Source: an uncultured Methanobrevibacter sp.
GTDB lineage: Archaea > Methanobacteriota > Methanobacteria > Methanobacteriales > Methanobacteriaceae
Assembly: GCF_902769175.1 (NCBI RefSeq)
Contig: NZ_CACXNW010000005.1
Coordinates: 31,403 to 95,402 of the forward strand
Direction: 5' to 3'
Length of the DNA: 64,000 nucleotides
The notes below the pieces were generated by a model, which was not told the origin of the DNA, made no database searches, and worked only from the letters and a program-made list of their open reading frames with translations. The stretch's first letter is position 1. Each line of letters opens with the position of its first letter. Of the stretch, positions 56,501 through 63,825 are shown piece by piece. Made by a program: the position numbers and the translations under genes.

Positions 56501-56636
56501 ATGGGCACAAATCTATATTGATGGTGTTTGGTATTCTGCTGATGCAACAAGCAGTAGAAATGAATTAGGTAATATTCACAATTGGAATACCAATTCATTC
56601 CATAGCTTAAAACATTATATTCACTTACCATTCTAA
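53574..56636 (+). CDS. Surface protein: Ig-like repeats, pseudomurein-binding repeats, transglutaminase-like Cys protease
   Basis: 1020 residues. Signal peptide around KTFLLLILSLLIFAMASVSAS; Ser/Asn-rich linker (about 40-150); six Ig/Big-1-like repeats (about 155-695, motif VTFTFNGKTYTNTTNANGMA); two pseudomurein-binding repeats (about 697-760 and 778-845, with KVPATVSV and KLPNYYNS/YLPNYVIL); and a transglutaminase-type domain (about 906-996) with candidate triad Cys939 or Cys940 (GNCCDHANL), His975 (GHVWAQIY) and Asp990 (YSADATSS). Combining binding repeats with such a domain matches pseudomurein endoisopeptidases (PeiW/PeiP), so it may cut or remodel the wall. Start uncertain: GAGGTGAAATT precedes an ATT-TCG, not an ATG; ATG 53574 and 53595 lack binding sites. 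Confidence 0.85.
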   Translation: MLTYSFLMYRGEIISTKNKTFLLLILSLLIFAMASVSASDVNDVNDNQKYLSVNEVSASGNLVDDQIALSSADANSLNSNSDLISGTKASADDSKVASSNSGSSTAKSSSSASSNAKSSSSSASDVKSSTINSSTNTPKKVSNSSDSKLSDSTKNATSISTTTKKVVKGNNYTVTLNDKNGNVLSGKKLIFSINGNNYTRTTDSKGIASLTLNTKPMDYIIKVMFLGDDQYESSSLTETVTVSKISTNIRTYTPSAVYKKAYCVYLTDMYGNKLVSKKVTFTFNGKTYTNTTNANGMATIHLDGKAGNTYKLTYKFAGDNDYDASSGSASLYLKMGTKIVGSDASIVKGTNFDVVLKNTNNYALANKKITFTYNGKTITVTSNAQGIIRIKLGAAAGKSYSLTYQYAGSSYYDACSKVLNVFIKTPTQLINSGGVVCKGNTYQVTLKDDSNKGIANKLVTITYGTGTYKRTTNANGVVGLTINTGAGKTYKFAYKFAGDRLYGASSGSVDLLSKLATKMTGSSSTIIKGKDYSVTLKDSAGNLLSGQTLVFTISGKEYKRTTNAKGVASLTINPSVCKSYKFSYSFLGTTKYNKSESGVFDLAVKMASSIQNSGNVAINNTTYTVTLKDGNNKGIANKVITFTFDGKTYNKTTNANGVASLLIDVAKLKTATLTYKFAGDTEYAGSSGSVSLKVVSDKVFSMSQILALATALRTYVEKNHKVPATVSVDGIKMNTTTFAYIMAKALLNINDGKNIDIEALKLDGNYSNNGNKTFKGNLYKAGYLDLAKKLIDFADTNKKLPNYYNSTIGLISPNLYLFGLCKALDFYSKEKYLPNYVILDSDDVNGVIRRGNTSQYKKGLNEVETLSAAELAKYLTASGNDALNAELKALAQKLIAGKSSTWDKANAIFKYVRDNIQYEYYSDTKYKAIGTYLNKRGNCCDHANLIVALFRAAGIPARFSHAQGCTFSSGLVAGHVWAQIYIDGVWYSADATSSRNELGNIHNWNTNSFHSLKHYIHLPF

Positions 56637-56640
56637 TCCT

Positions 56641-56684
56641 GGTTTTTTGACTTCGGTCAAAAACCTGGACCCAAAATCTTTTTT
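56641..56684 (+). terminator. TTCG-tetraloop terminator
   Basis: GGTTTTTTGAC, loop TTCG, GTCAAAAACC (56641-56665), with outer CCT/TGG pairs and a T6 run. The gap to 57114 is otherwise T-rich spacer with the promoter of the next gene. Confidence 0.65.
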
Positions 56685-57114
56685 ATGGATTTGGTAATTG
56701 AAATTTAATTTTTTATTTTTTCTTTTTTTATTTTTTAATTCATTTGATTATTGTTCTATTTTTGATAAATTTTTCATTTGTTTCTTTTTTGGGCATTTAA
56801 TTTTTGATTGATTTTTTTAGAATTTTTTGGATTATTTTTTTATTTAATTATATTAATTTTAGCTATTATTATTTTGATAGTTTTAGGAATAATATTGATT
56901 TAATCTTGCAACACTTTGATTATTTTAATAGAATATTATAATTTCAATATTTAAATCGAGTACTGATATATATACTAACTAATTAGGCTCATTTTATTAA
57001 AAAATCTTTAATTTTCATTAGTTTCAAGTGGAATCATTTTTCTTAAAAAATAATATTTAAATAACTAAACCATTATATATTATACTGTTTAATGAAATTT
57101 GTACGAGGAATAAA

Positions 57115-57978
57115 ATGGCAAATAATGGACATGGACATCATGGAGCTGCAAATTTAAGTCCTGAACAACAGAAGCAAATGATTGAACAGGAATTAAGGCT
57201 CATGGAACATATGAAAAATATTAAATATAAAATCGCTGTTATGAGTGGAAAGGGTGGAGTTGGAAAATCCACAGTTGCTGCAAATTTAGCCGAAGCTTTC
57301 CAGAAAAAAGGATTATTGACTGGAATTCTTGATGCTGATATTCACGGACCTAATATTCCTAAGATGTTAGGAGTAGAAGGGGAAGATGTAATGATTTCAA
57401 ATGGTGAAATGATTCCTGTAATGAGCAAAAATGGAATCAAGGTTATGTCAATGGGATTCCTAATTGAAACTCAAGACACTCCAATCATTTGGAGAGGACC
57501 TCAAAAATCCGGATCAATTAAGCAATTCATGGCAGACACCGCTTGGGGAGACCTTGATGTATTGATTATTGATAATCCTCCTGGAACTGGAGATGAGCCA
57601 TTGACTGTACTTCAAGCATTGCCTAGTGTAGATGCAGTCATTATGGTAACCACACCAAATAGCCTATCACAAGAAGATGTTTTAAAGTGTGTAGGTATGG
57701 TTAAGATGTTGAATATTGAGGATATTGGACTTATTGAAAATATGTCATATTATGTTTGTCCTCATTGTGGTGAGAAAACCAATATATTTGGTGAAAGTCA
57801 AGGAGAAGACTTTGCAACTGAAAGGGGTGTAGTTTATTTGGGAAACCTTCCTCTTACTGAGCAAGTTCCTGAATCTGCAAATCAGGACAGCACTATGGTA
57901 AACAGCTATGTTGATTCTGAAGTTGCTGCTAAGTTTTCTGAAATTATTGACAATATTAAATTAGCATTTTTAGACTAA
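57115..57978 (+). CDS. Mrp/NBP35-type iron-sulfur carrier ATPase (ApbC-like)
   Basis: A 287-residue P-loop ATPase that carries and transfers [4Fe-4S] clusters. The deviant Walker A is SGKGGVGKST (about residues 42-51), Walker B-like IIDNPPGTGDE (about 145-155), and the cluster-binding CPHCG lies near residue 219 (YYVCPHCGEKTNIFG), giving the usual CxxC. The N-terminus is a short His-rich stretch, MANNGHGHHGAA. Such proteins supply FeS enzymes, abundant in methanogens. ATG 57115 after GAGG. Monocistronic. Confidence 0.93.
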   Translation: MANNGHGHHGAANLSPEQQKQMIEQELRLMEHMKNIKYKIAVMSGKGGVGKSTVAANLAEAFQKKGLLTGILDADIHGPNIPKMLGVEGEDVMISNGEMIPVMSKNGIKVMSMGFLIETQDTPIIWRGPQKSGSIKQFMADTAWGDLDVLIIDNPPGTGDEPLTVLQALPSVDAVIMVTTPNSLSQEDVLKCVGMVKMLNIEDIGLIENMSYYVCPHCGEKTNIFGESQGEDFATERGVVYLGNLPLTEQVPESANQDSTMVNSYVDSEVAAKFSEIIDNIKLAFLD

Positions 57979-57993
57979 TTGATTTTAATTATT

Positions 57994-58030
57994 AAGAGAT
58001 CTTTTCTCTTTATTTTCTTTTTTTATTCTA
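57994..58030 (+). terminator. Terminator
   Basis: AAGAGA / TCTCTT stem (57994-58010) with a short loop, then T-rich. The rest of the 464-bp gap before the carbonic anhydrase is AT-rich spacer with no ORF. Confidence 0.45.
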
Positions 58031-58443
58031 TTTTTTAAATTAATTATTTTAATCATTATTTTAAATTATTATTTTAGATTATTATTCATTATTTTAATTT
58101 TAAATTATTTTTTTCATTTATTTCTTCAGCTATTTTTCATATATTTTTTTTTAAATTTTTCATATTATAATATTCTAATTTTCATATCTTTCCTTTATTT
58201 TTTCAACACTTGATTTTTTACAATTTTTACATTTTTTAGACAATATTTAAACAGTTAAAAATAGAATTCCTTGTTTTTAAAACAAGTTAAGATAATTTTA
58301 TATAGTTTAGAAAACATATATTTATGTATCAAAGTATGATTATTTTACTTAATTTTACTTGAAAAATATAAATTTAAAGACTATAATTATAAACTGTAAA
58401 AATGAATTATCTTTTTAGTCTTAAAGTATTTGAGGTGTAATAT

Positions 58444-58971
58444 ATGACTATATTGGATGGTATCTTAGTTGATAATAAGAACTTTGTTGAAAACTTTGAA
58501 GGAGCGGAAATGTCTCACCATGCACAAAAAAAATTAGCTATCTTAACTTGTATGGATTGCAGATTGATTGACTTCTTTGAACCGGCTTTAGGACTTGAAA
58601 GAGGAGATGCAAAAATAGTTAGGAATGCAGGAAACTCCATTGTAGGAGAAGATGCAATCAGATCTATTGGTGTTGCATTATACAACCTTGGAGCAGAAGA
58701 GGTATTGGTTGTAGGTCACACTGAATGTGGTATGGCTGGCGCTGATGCTGAAGCATTAAAGGAAAAGATGCTTGCAAGAGGTATTAAAGAAGAGGATATT
58801 GCTAAATATGATTTAGCAGAATGGATTGGAGGATTTGACGACGAAGAGGAAAATGTTCTCAATGTAGTTGACAAAATCAAAAACCACCCATTGATTCCTG
58901 ATGTTCCAGTTCATGGCCTTATTATTGACATTGTAACTGGTGAATTAAAAGTATTGAAAGAAGATTATTAA
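58444..58971 (+). CDS. cab: Beta-class carbonic anhydrase, Cab type
   Basis: Interconverts CO2 and bicarbonate, supporting CO2 supply for methanogenesis and carboxylations. The 175-residue protein closely follows Methanothermobacter Cab. Zinc ligands are Cys and the nearby Asp in TCMDCRLID (about residues 35-43), His and Cys in VGHTECGMAG (about 90-99). ERGDAKIVRNAGNSI and PVHGLIIDIVTGELK at the C-terminus are family marks. GAGGTG binding site. A perfect terminator hairpin follows. Confidence 0.93.
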   Translation: MTILDGILVDNKNFVENFEGAEMSHHAQKKLAILTCMDCRLIDFFEPALGLERGDAKIVRNAGNSIVGEDAIRSIGVALYNLGAEEVLVVGHTECGMAGADAEALKEKMLARGIKEEDIAKYDLAEWIGGFDDEEENVLNVVDKIKNHPLIPDVPVHGLIIDIVTGELKVLKEDY

Positions 58972-58977
58972 TCAAGC

Positions 58978-58998
58978 TTTTTGACCATAGGTCAAAAA
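58978..58998 (+). terminator. Terminator of cab
   Basis: TTTTTGACC and GGTCAAAAA form a perfect 9-bp stem around ATA. A T-run follows about 10 bases later. Confidence 0.6.
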
Positions 58999-59033
58999 CC
59001 TTGACCAAAAATTTTCATTTTTTGAGTAAAATC

Positions 59034-59180
59034 CGATACATTTATATGCTGCGGATGCTAATTATATTATCCCGTGCATATTTTTCGATACATTTATATG
59101 CTACGGATGTTAATTATATTATCCCGTGCATATTTTTCGATACATTTATATGCTGCGGATGCAAATTATATGTGTTGGGA
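59034..59180. repeat. 52-bp TATA-bearing tandem repeat, 2.8 copies
   Basis: Copies start at 59034, 59086 and 59138 with CGATACATTTATATGCTGCG; the first two run on through ATTATCCCGTGCATATTTTT. The units are unusually GC-containing for intergenic DNA here, and each holds a TATA-like TTTATATG. They keep an ORF open (59001-59204) that is not believed. Confidence 0.85.
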
Positions 59181-59312
59181 ATTATTCAAAACATCATATC
59201 ATAAAATTTTTTAGATTTTTTCTAAAACTTTTTATTTGCTATAGCCACCAAAAATTAATTTATTTGAATAAATATGTTTTAAAAACCATGCATGACTTAA
59301 AATAATGATTAT

Positions 59313-59441
59313 TGCAAGTGTTACCTTTTAAAATTGTAAATGTAGTAACCTTGCTATAAATAATGGGGCTTTGAAAGTTCCTACACAATACATATATCAC
59401 GACTTGGATTCGTGCTAAGCTACACCAAAGACTTAGCTTTT
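59313..59441. ncRNA. Candidate structured RNA, four stem-loops
   Basis: Four consecutive hairpins stand out in AT-rich DNA. (1) GCAAG-t-GTTAC (59313-59323) with GTAAC-CTTGC (59345-59354). (2) GGGGCTT / AAGTTCC (59365-59381, two G-U pairs). (3) CACGA / TCGTG (59398-59414). (4) GCTAAG / CTTAGC (59414-59437), followed by TTTT. No ORF covers it credibly. I do not recognise it as tRNA, RNase P or SRP RNA; strand is undecided. Confidence 0.45.
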
Positions 59442-59663
59442 CAATTAACGCCAATTAATTGAATAATACATCACAAAATTTATTGTTTCTAGAACATTCT
59501 TTTTTTGGTTCTAATATTTAATGCAATAGTATTGATTTAATTACTATTTAATTGTCAACTTTGTTATCCCACTTTATTAATAAAACCATACGATTCCCCA
59601 TTTATTTAAAAGTTTTGATAATGAAGTAGTAATCTGATTTGTATATATTAAAGGGTTAAATAT

Positions 59664-60678
59664 ATGAGCATAAGTGAAAAAATTATCAAAAACGAGGTAT
59701 TAAAAGGCAAAAACTATTTTAAAGAAGAATTTGAAGGAAAAGAGTATTCCAATTATTAAAAAGGAACTCTAGACGTAGAAGAAAATCCCAATCTGCAGAT
59801 GTTGAACAGATGCGGATGTATGTCCAGTTTGTGGATCAACTGAAATCCTAATCGATTTCAACCGCTCTGAAAAATCTTGCAGAAAATGCGGAGTAGTTCT
59901 TGAGGAAAACATCATTGATTCCACTATCAGAGGAACTGCTAGAGATAAAGACGGTAATTCCTACAGTCAAAACGGTGCACCTGTAAACTTAACTCTCCAT
60001 GATGGTGGTATGAGCACCAGCTTTAATCTAAAAGGTAATATTAAGGATAAAGCAAAATGGTACCACTTATGGAAGATAAACAACCAAACCCGTGTAAGAA
60101 GTACTAAGGAAAGGAATTTATCCAGAGCATTCACTGAATTAGCTGTAATCATTTCCAACTTATCACTTTCTAGAGATGTGAAAAATGAATGTGCAGTTAT
60201 TTATAGGGATGCATTGAAAAAAGATTTAATTAGGGGCAGAAGCATTAGGAAACTTATGATTGCTACTGTTTACATTGCTTGTAAATTCTGTGGAGTTCCA
60301 CGTACTTTAGATGAAATTTCTGAAGTTACAAGCATGGATAAAAAGACCATTGGAACCAATTCCAGATTCTTATTAAGAGAATTAGGTTTAAAACCACCAA
60401 TTGTCCAAGCAAGCGATTACATTCCAAGGTTTGCTAGCAAATTAAATCTATCTGCTGACGCTGAAGTCAAATCCCTTGAATTAGTTAATGAAGCTAGAGA
60501 ATTAGGATTGACTTCTGGTAAAGATCCTGCAAGTTTTGCAGCAGCTGGTTTATATGCAGCTTCAATCCTTTTAGGAGAACGCAGAACTCAAACTGAAATT
60601 GCGAAAACTCTTAACGTAACTGAAGTTACCATTAGAAATAGATATAAAGAATTAAACAATGCATTAAACTTTTTATAA
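59664..60678 (+). pseudogene. tfb: Transcription initiation factor B (TFB) paralogue with damaged N-terminus
   Basis: The body is a TFIIB-type factor: zinc ribbon VCPVCGSTE...CRKCGVV (encoded from 59818), B-finger/linker, then two cyclin folds (TERNLSRAFTELAVI... and LGLTSGKDPASFAAAGLYAASILLGERRTQTEIA) to LNVTEVTIRNRYKEL. But the frame with the ribbon meets a TGA at 59803-59805 before any start codon. An apparent start at ATG 59664 (MSISEKIIKNEVLKGKNYF) is in another frame and hits TAA near 59757. From ATG 60010 only a ribbon-less factor would be made. It is either an indel error or a degenerating extra TFB; a functional TFB must exist elsewhere. Confidence 0.75.
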
Positions 60679-60837
60679 GTTTAATTCATTTAATTTTTTT
60701 TATTTTATTTTAGCTATTTTTATTAATTTTAATATTTTTTATTAATTTATTTATTTTCAATTGTTTTTATTTAATTTTAAGTTATTTTTTATTTAATGAC
60801 TTTTTTGGGCATTATTATTTGTTTAGCATTTCTCTTT

Positions 60838-61743
60838 TTAATTTTCTATTTGCTTGTCAGATTCTTTTGAAGACTTTCTGCTTAATAAAAGGATTGCAAA
60901 TATTGTAATGAACATTCCACAGACCATTAATGGTGATGGGATTTCATTATATATTAAAATTCCAAATGCTAATGCTGCTACTGGTTCTCCTGAAGCCAAT
61001 ATCATAACAGTTCCAGCATCTATCTTATTTAAGGCCATTGTTATGAAAATGTATGGCAATGCAAATGTAAATAATGAATGCAATAATAGAAATATTAAGT
61101 TTCCAAAAATATTTATGTTAACGAAGTGTGTTATCTGTCCAAAATTTGTAAAAGGAAGAGTAACTATTGTAATTGTGATTAATGAATAAAATAGTATTGT
61201 GAAAGTATGTTTTCCTACTTCAATCTCTTTTCGTGATATCAGTGAGTAGCTTCCCCAAAAAATTGCAGCTATAAGTCCAAAGACAATTCCTATAGTTGAC
61301 ACTGGTTCGATATTTTCTTCAATAATTCCAGTTGCTAAAACACATCCTAAGATGACTAAAAGTACACAAAAGACTTTTATTTGAGTGATTTCTTCTCCTA
61401 AAAAGAAATGTGCGATAATTAAAACGAAAACAGGTGCAGTACTTAGCAAAACTGCTGCTAAAGACAATGGAACCATATTCATTGAATGATTATAAAAAAG
61501 GTTCAGTCCAAGAATACATAGTCCACAAATTATCAATGGAAAAATATCTGATCTGTCTACCTTAAATAAGCTTTTATCATTTGCAAAAATGACTAAAAGC
61601 ATAATTATGATAGCTATTGAAAAACGTATAAAAAGCAGGGTCATGGAATCTATTCCATTTTCAGTTAAGGTTCTAACAAAGAATCCTGCTGATCCAAACA
61701 TTATTCCTGCGAGAATTGGCATTATTAAAAAGATCTTTTTCAT
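60838..61743 (-). CDS. EamA/DMT-superfamily transporter
   Basis: A 301-residue ten-helix transporter built of two EamA repeats (about residues 5-140 and 150-285), each ending near a LSTAPVFVLIIAHFFLGEEITQ- or LASGEPVAALAFGILIYNEIPS-type motif typical of drug/metabolite transporters. It likely exports an amino acid or other small metabolite; substrate cannot be read from sequence. Transcribed alone, convergent with the TFB gene across T-rich DNA. Confidence 0.88.
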   Translation of the reverse strand: MKKIFLIMPILAGIMFGSAGFFVRTLTENGIDSMTLLFIRFSIAIIIMLLVIFANDKSLFKVDRSDIFPLIICGLCILGLNLFYNHSMNMVPLSLAAVLLSTAPVFVLIIAHFFLGEEITQIKVFCVLLVILGCVLATGIIEENIEPVSTIGIVFGLIAAIFWGSYSLISRKEIEVGKHTFTILFYSLITITIVTLPFTNFGQITHFVNINIFGNLIFLLLHSLFTFALPYIFITMALNKIDAGTVMILASGEPVAALAFGILIYNEIPSPLMVCGMFITIFAILLLSRKSSKESDKQIEN

Positions 61744-61978
61744 TGTTTCACATTTTGTTTGTTTTTTATTTTTTTTAGTTAATTGTTCGTATATCTTTTT
61801 TTATAATTTATACTTTATTTAGTTAATTATTCTTAATTAATTTTCGCTAATTCCTTCAATAAAATGAATACATTTATATATTTTGTATGACAATTTATTA
61901 GTATACAAAAGTTATTTGTGTATTACATGATGTATAATATGTGTATTGCAATTAATTTAATATTATTGGGGGATAAAT

Positions 61979-62497
61979 ATGCCTGAAAATATGGAAAATG
62001 ATGATAATAACAGCCAAAAAAGTAACAACTATGAATTTGATAACTCTGGATTCAAATCTAAGGATTATGAAGATGTAGATGAGTTTAATATTTGGGATTT
62101 AGAACAGATATTTAAAGACCGAGTTAAAATATTGCAGGATTTGAACACTGAATTCTGGGATGCATATGAAGAGTCTAAAACTGCTGCATCTGGAAGAAGA
62201 GATGATAAAAAGGAAAGATTACAACCTTTAAGCGTAAGGATAAAGGCACATACCAAAAAATTCCTTAAAGAAGAATCAGTTCTTTCAGCAAGAGAAATTT
62301 TAGAGATTTATGAAGACTTCAATAATGGCAGTGAAGATTATATCAATTCTCTAAAAAGAGATGAAATGCTCCTTAAGGAAGAGCTTTCCGATATTGAAAT
62401 GAAACTCCAGAATGCAAGGGACTTCACTGAAAAGCTAAATGACATTAAGGAAGCAAAACAAAAGAAAAACGAGAAGATCAAGATTAATATTGAATAA
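61979..62497 (+). CDS. Charged coiled-coil protein, family not recognised
   Basis: A 172-residue soluble protein. Residues 1-35 are Asn/Asp-rich and disordered; residues 40-165 are strongly helical and rich in Lys/Glu with heptad character (NSLKRDEMLLKEELSDIEMKLQNARDFTEKLNDIKEAKQKKNEK). No known domain is visible. GGGGGATAAAT before ATG 61979 is a good binding site, and the composition is normal for the genome, so it is probably a real gene. Function unknown. Confidence 0.7.
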   Translation: MPENMENDDNNSQKSNNYEFDNSGFKSKDYEDVDEFNIWDLEQIFKDRVKILQDLNTEFWDAYEESKTAASGRRDDKKERLQPLSVRIKAHTKKFLKEESVLSAREILEIYEDFNNGSEDYINSLKRDEMLLKEELSDIEMKLQNARDFTEKLNDIKEAKQKKNEKIKINIE

Positions 62498-62646
62498 TCT
62501 TGATTCTAATTTTTTTAATTTTGTAAGTTTTTTAATTTTAAAGTTTTTAAATTTTCTAAGTTTTTTAATTTATTAATTTTATAAATTTTTTTTTATTTTT
62601 TTAGAAATCTTTATTTATTCCTAAGTTCAATTAAGTTTGATGACGT

Positions 62647-62886
62647 ATGATAATTGAAAAAGTTTCCAAAAATGATGAATGGGAAGATTATTATATTTTA
62701 AGCAAATCTTCAAATAAGCATTACATGATCACTTTTGATATTCTAGAAGGCACAGTAAACTGTGACTGTGAAGATTTTAAATACCGCAAGGAAAATTTAA
62801 AATTTGGTGGAGTAAAAATTAGTGATAAAAAGAATCATTGTAAGCACATAAGACGGATTATGGAACTTAGAGATAAATTAAAATAG
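62647..62886 (+). CDS. Small SWIM-like zinc-finger protein
   Basis: A 79-residue protein with CDCEDFKYRK (about residues 38-47) and NHCKHIRRIMELRDKL (about 62-77), giving the C-x-C-x(n)-C-x-H pattern of SWIM zinc fingers, which bind DNA or proteins. The preceding residues form a small beta structure (NKHYMITFDILEGTVNC). No partner gene is adjacent. ATG start with a weak binding site. Confidence 0.75.
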   Translation: MIIEKVSKNDEWEDYYILSKSSNKHYMITFDILEGTVNCDCEDFKYRKENLKFGGVKISDKKNHCKHIRRIMELRDKLK

Positions 62887-63065
62887 TGATTGTTTAATAA
62901 TTTTTTCTTTTTTTATATAATTCATTGTTCCTTTTTTCTAATGAAAAGTATATTTATATTTATTAGAAGTATATTTTTTTAATGAAAAGGTGTCCTTATA
63001 TTTATTAGATAGTATATTCATAATTTTAATTGGATTAATTTTAAACGATTTTTATAGGTGCTCTT

Positions 63066-63488
63066 ATGATATTTGAAAAGTCTTTAATGATTGATACAAG
63101 TTCCAATTTTCAAATTATAGATATTACAAGTGAAATTGTAGCTATTTTAAATGAAATAAGCAAAGAAAAAAGGATTAGTTCTGGAATTGTAAATGTATTT
63201 ACAAAACATTCTACAAGTGCTATCCGTATAAATGAAAATGAAAAAGGACTTTTAAATGATTTTGAAAAGGTTCTAAAAGATATTGTTAAGGAAAATGATA
63301 ATTATAGGCATGATTTTATAGATAATAACGCTGCATCTCACATACGGGCATTCCTATTAGGTTCATCTGAGACTATACCTATAATTGATGGAAGTTTAAG
63401 CTTAGGAACTTGGCAATCAATTTTCTTCATTGAACTGGATGGACCAAGAAGAAATAGAATAATCAATTTAACATTTATTGTAGAATAA
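63066..63488 (+). CDS. YjbQ/UPF0047 family protein
   Basis: A 140-residue protein of the YjbQ (secondary thiamine-phosphate synthase) family. It has the typical FTKHSTSAIRINENEKGLLNDFEKVL (about residues 42-67), the YRHD motif (about 80) and the C-terminal GSLSLGTWQSIFFIELDGPRRNRIINLTFI (about 107-136). Family members show weak thiamine-phosphate synthase activity, but their physiological role is unsettled. TAGGTG lies before ATG 63066. The disrupted DUF3781 gene follows 25 bp later. Confidence 0.9.
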   Translation: MIFEKSLMIDTSSNFQIIDITSEIVAILNEISKEKRISSGIVNVFTKHSTSAIRINENEKGLLNDFEKVLKDIVKENDNYRHDFIDNNAASHIRAFLLGSSETIPIIDGSLSLGTWQSIFFIELDGPRRNRIINLTFIVE

Positions 63489-63513
63489 AGTTTTTTTAGA
63501 TCAATAGTTATTT

Positions 63514-63765
63514 ATGGGTAAAAATATGATATTGTTGGAAAATTTGGATAAGGTTCACACTACTGAAATGGGTGTGGATAGAATAAAAAGAAATATTGAA
63601 GTTGATGTAGAGGATATTGTAGCATATTGCATTGATAAGATTAAACAGGAAAATGCAGTTATCGAAAGAAAGGGATAAAATTATTATGTGACTGTTGATG
63701 GAATAATAATTACTGTAAATGCTTCCAGCTATACAATTATAACTGCTCATAAAGAGAAAAAATAG
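63514..63765 (+). pseudogene. DUF3781 family protein with in-frame stop
   Basis: Reads MGKNMILLENLDKVHTTEMGVDRIKRNIEV...IDKIKQENAVIERKG, TAA (63676-63678), then in the same frame NYYVTVDGIIITVNASSYTIITAHKEKK to TAG 63763-63765. The downstream part is the conserved C-terminus of DUF3781 proteins, where a Lys is expected at the stop position, so a single AAA to TAA change is likely. The true start may be ATG 63526. Function of the family is unknown. Confidence 0.65.
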
Positions 63766-63825
63766 TTTTAGATTTGTTTAAAGTTATTTTTTTAGAAAAT
63801 TAGAGTAAAATCAGTTTTTTTTTTT

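Noticed and set aside
59001..59204. 67-residue ORF in the 52-bp repeats
   Set aside because: Follows repeat units in changing phase, lacks a binding site and domain; the repeat is more likely regulatory.
59398..59437. tRNA or tRNA-like gene
   Set aside because: Two short hairpins resemble tRNA arms, but there is no acceptor stem, anticodon loop or T-loop consensus.
51299..63678. Stop-codon recoding of TAA as a sense codon
   Set aside because: Only three genes show in-frame TAA, while most genes here end in TAA; single nonsense changes explain it better.
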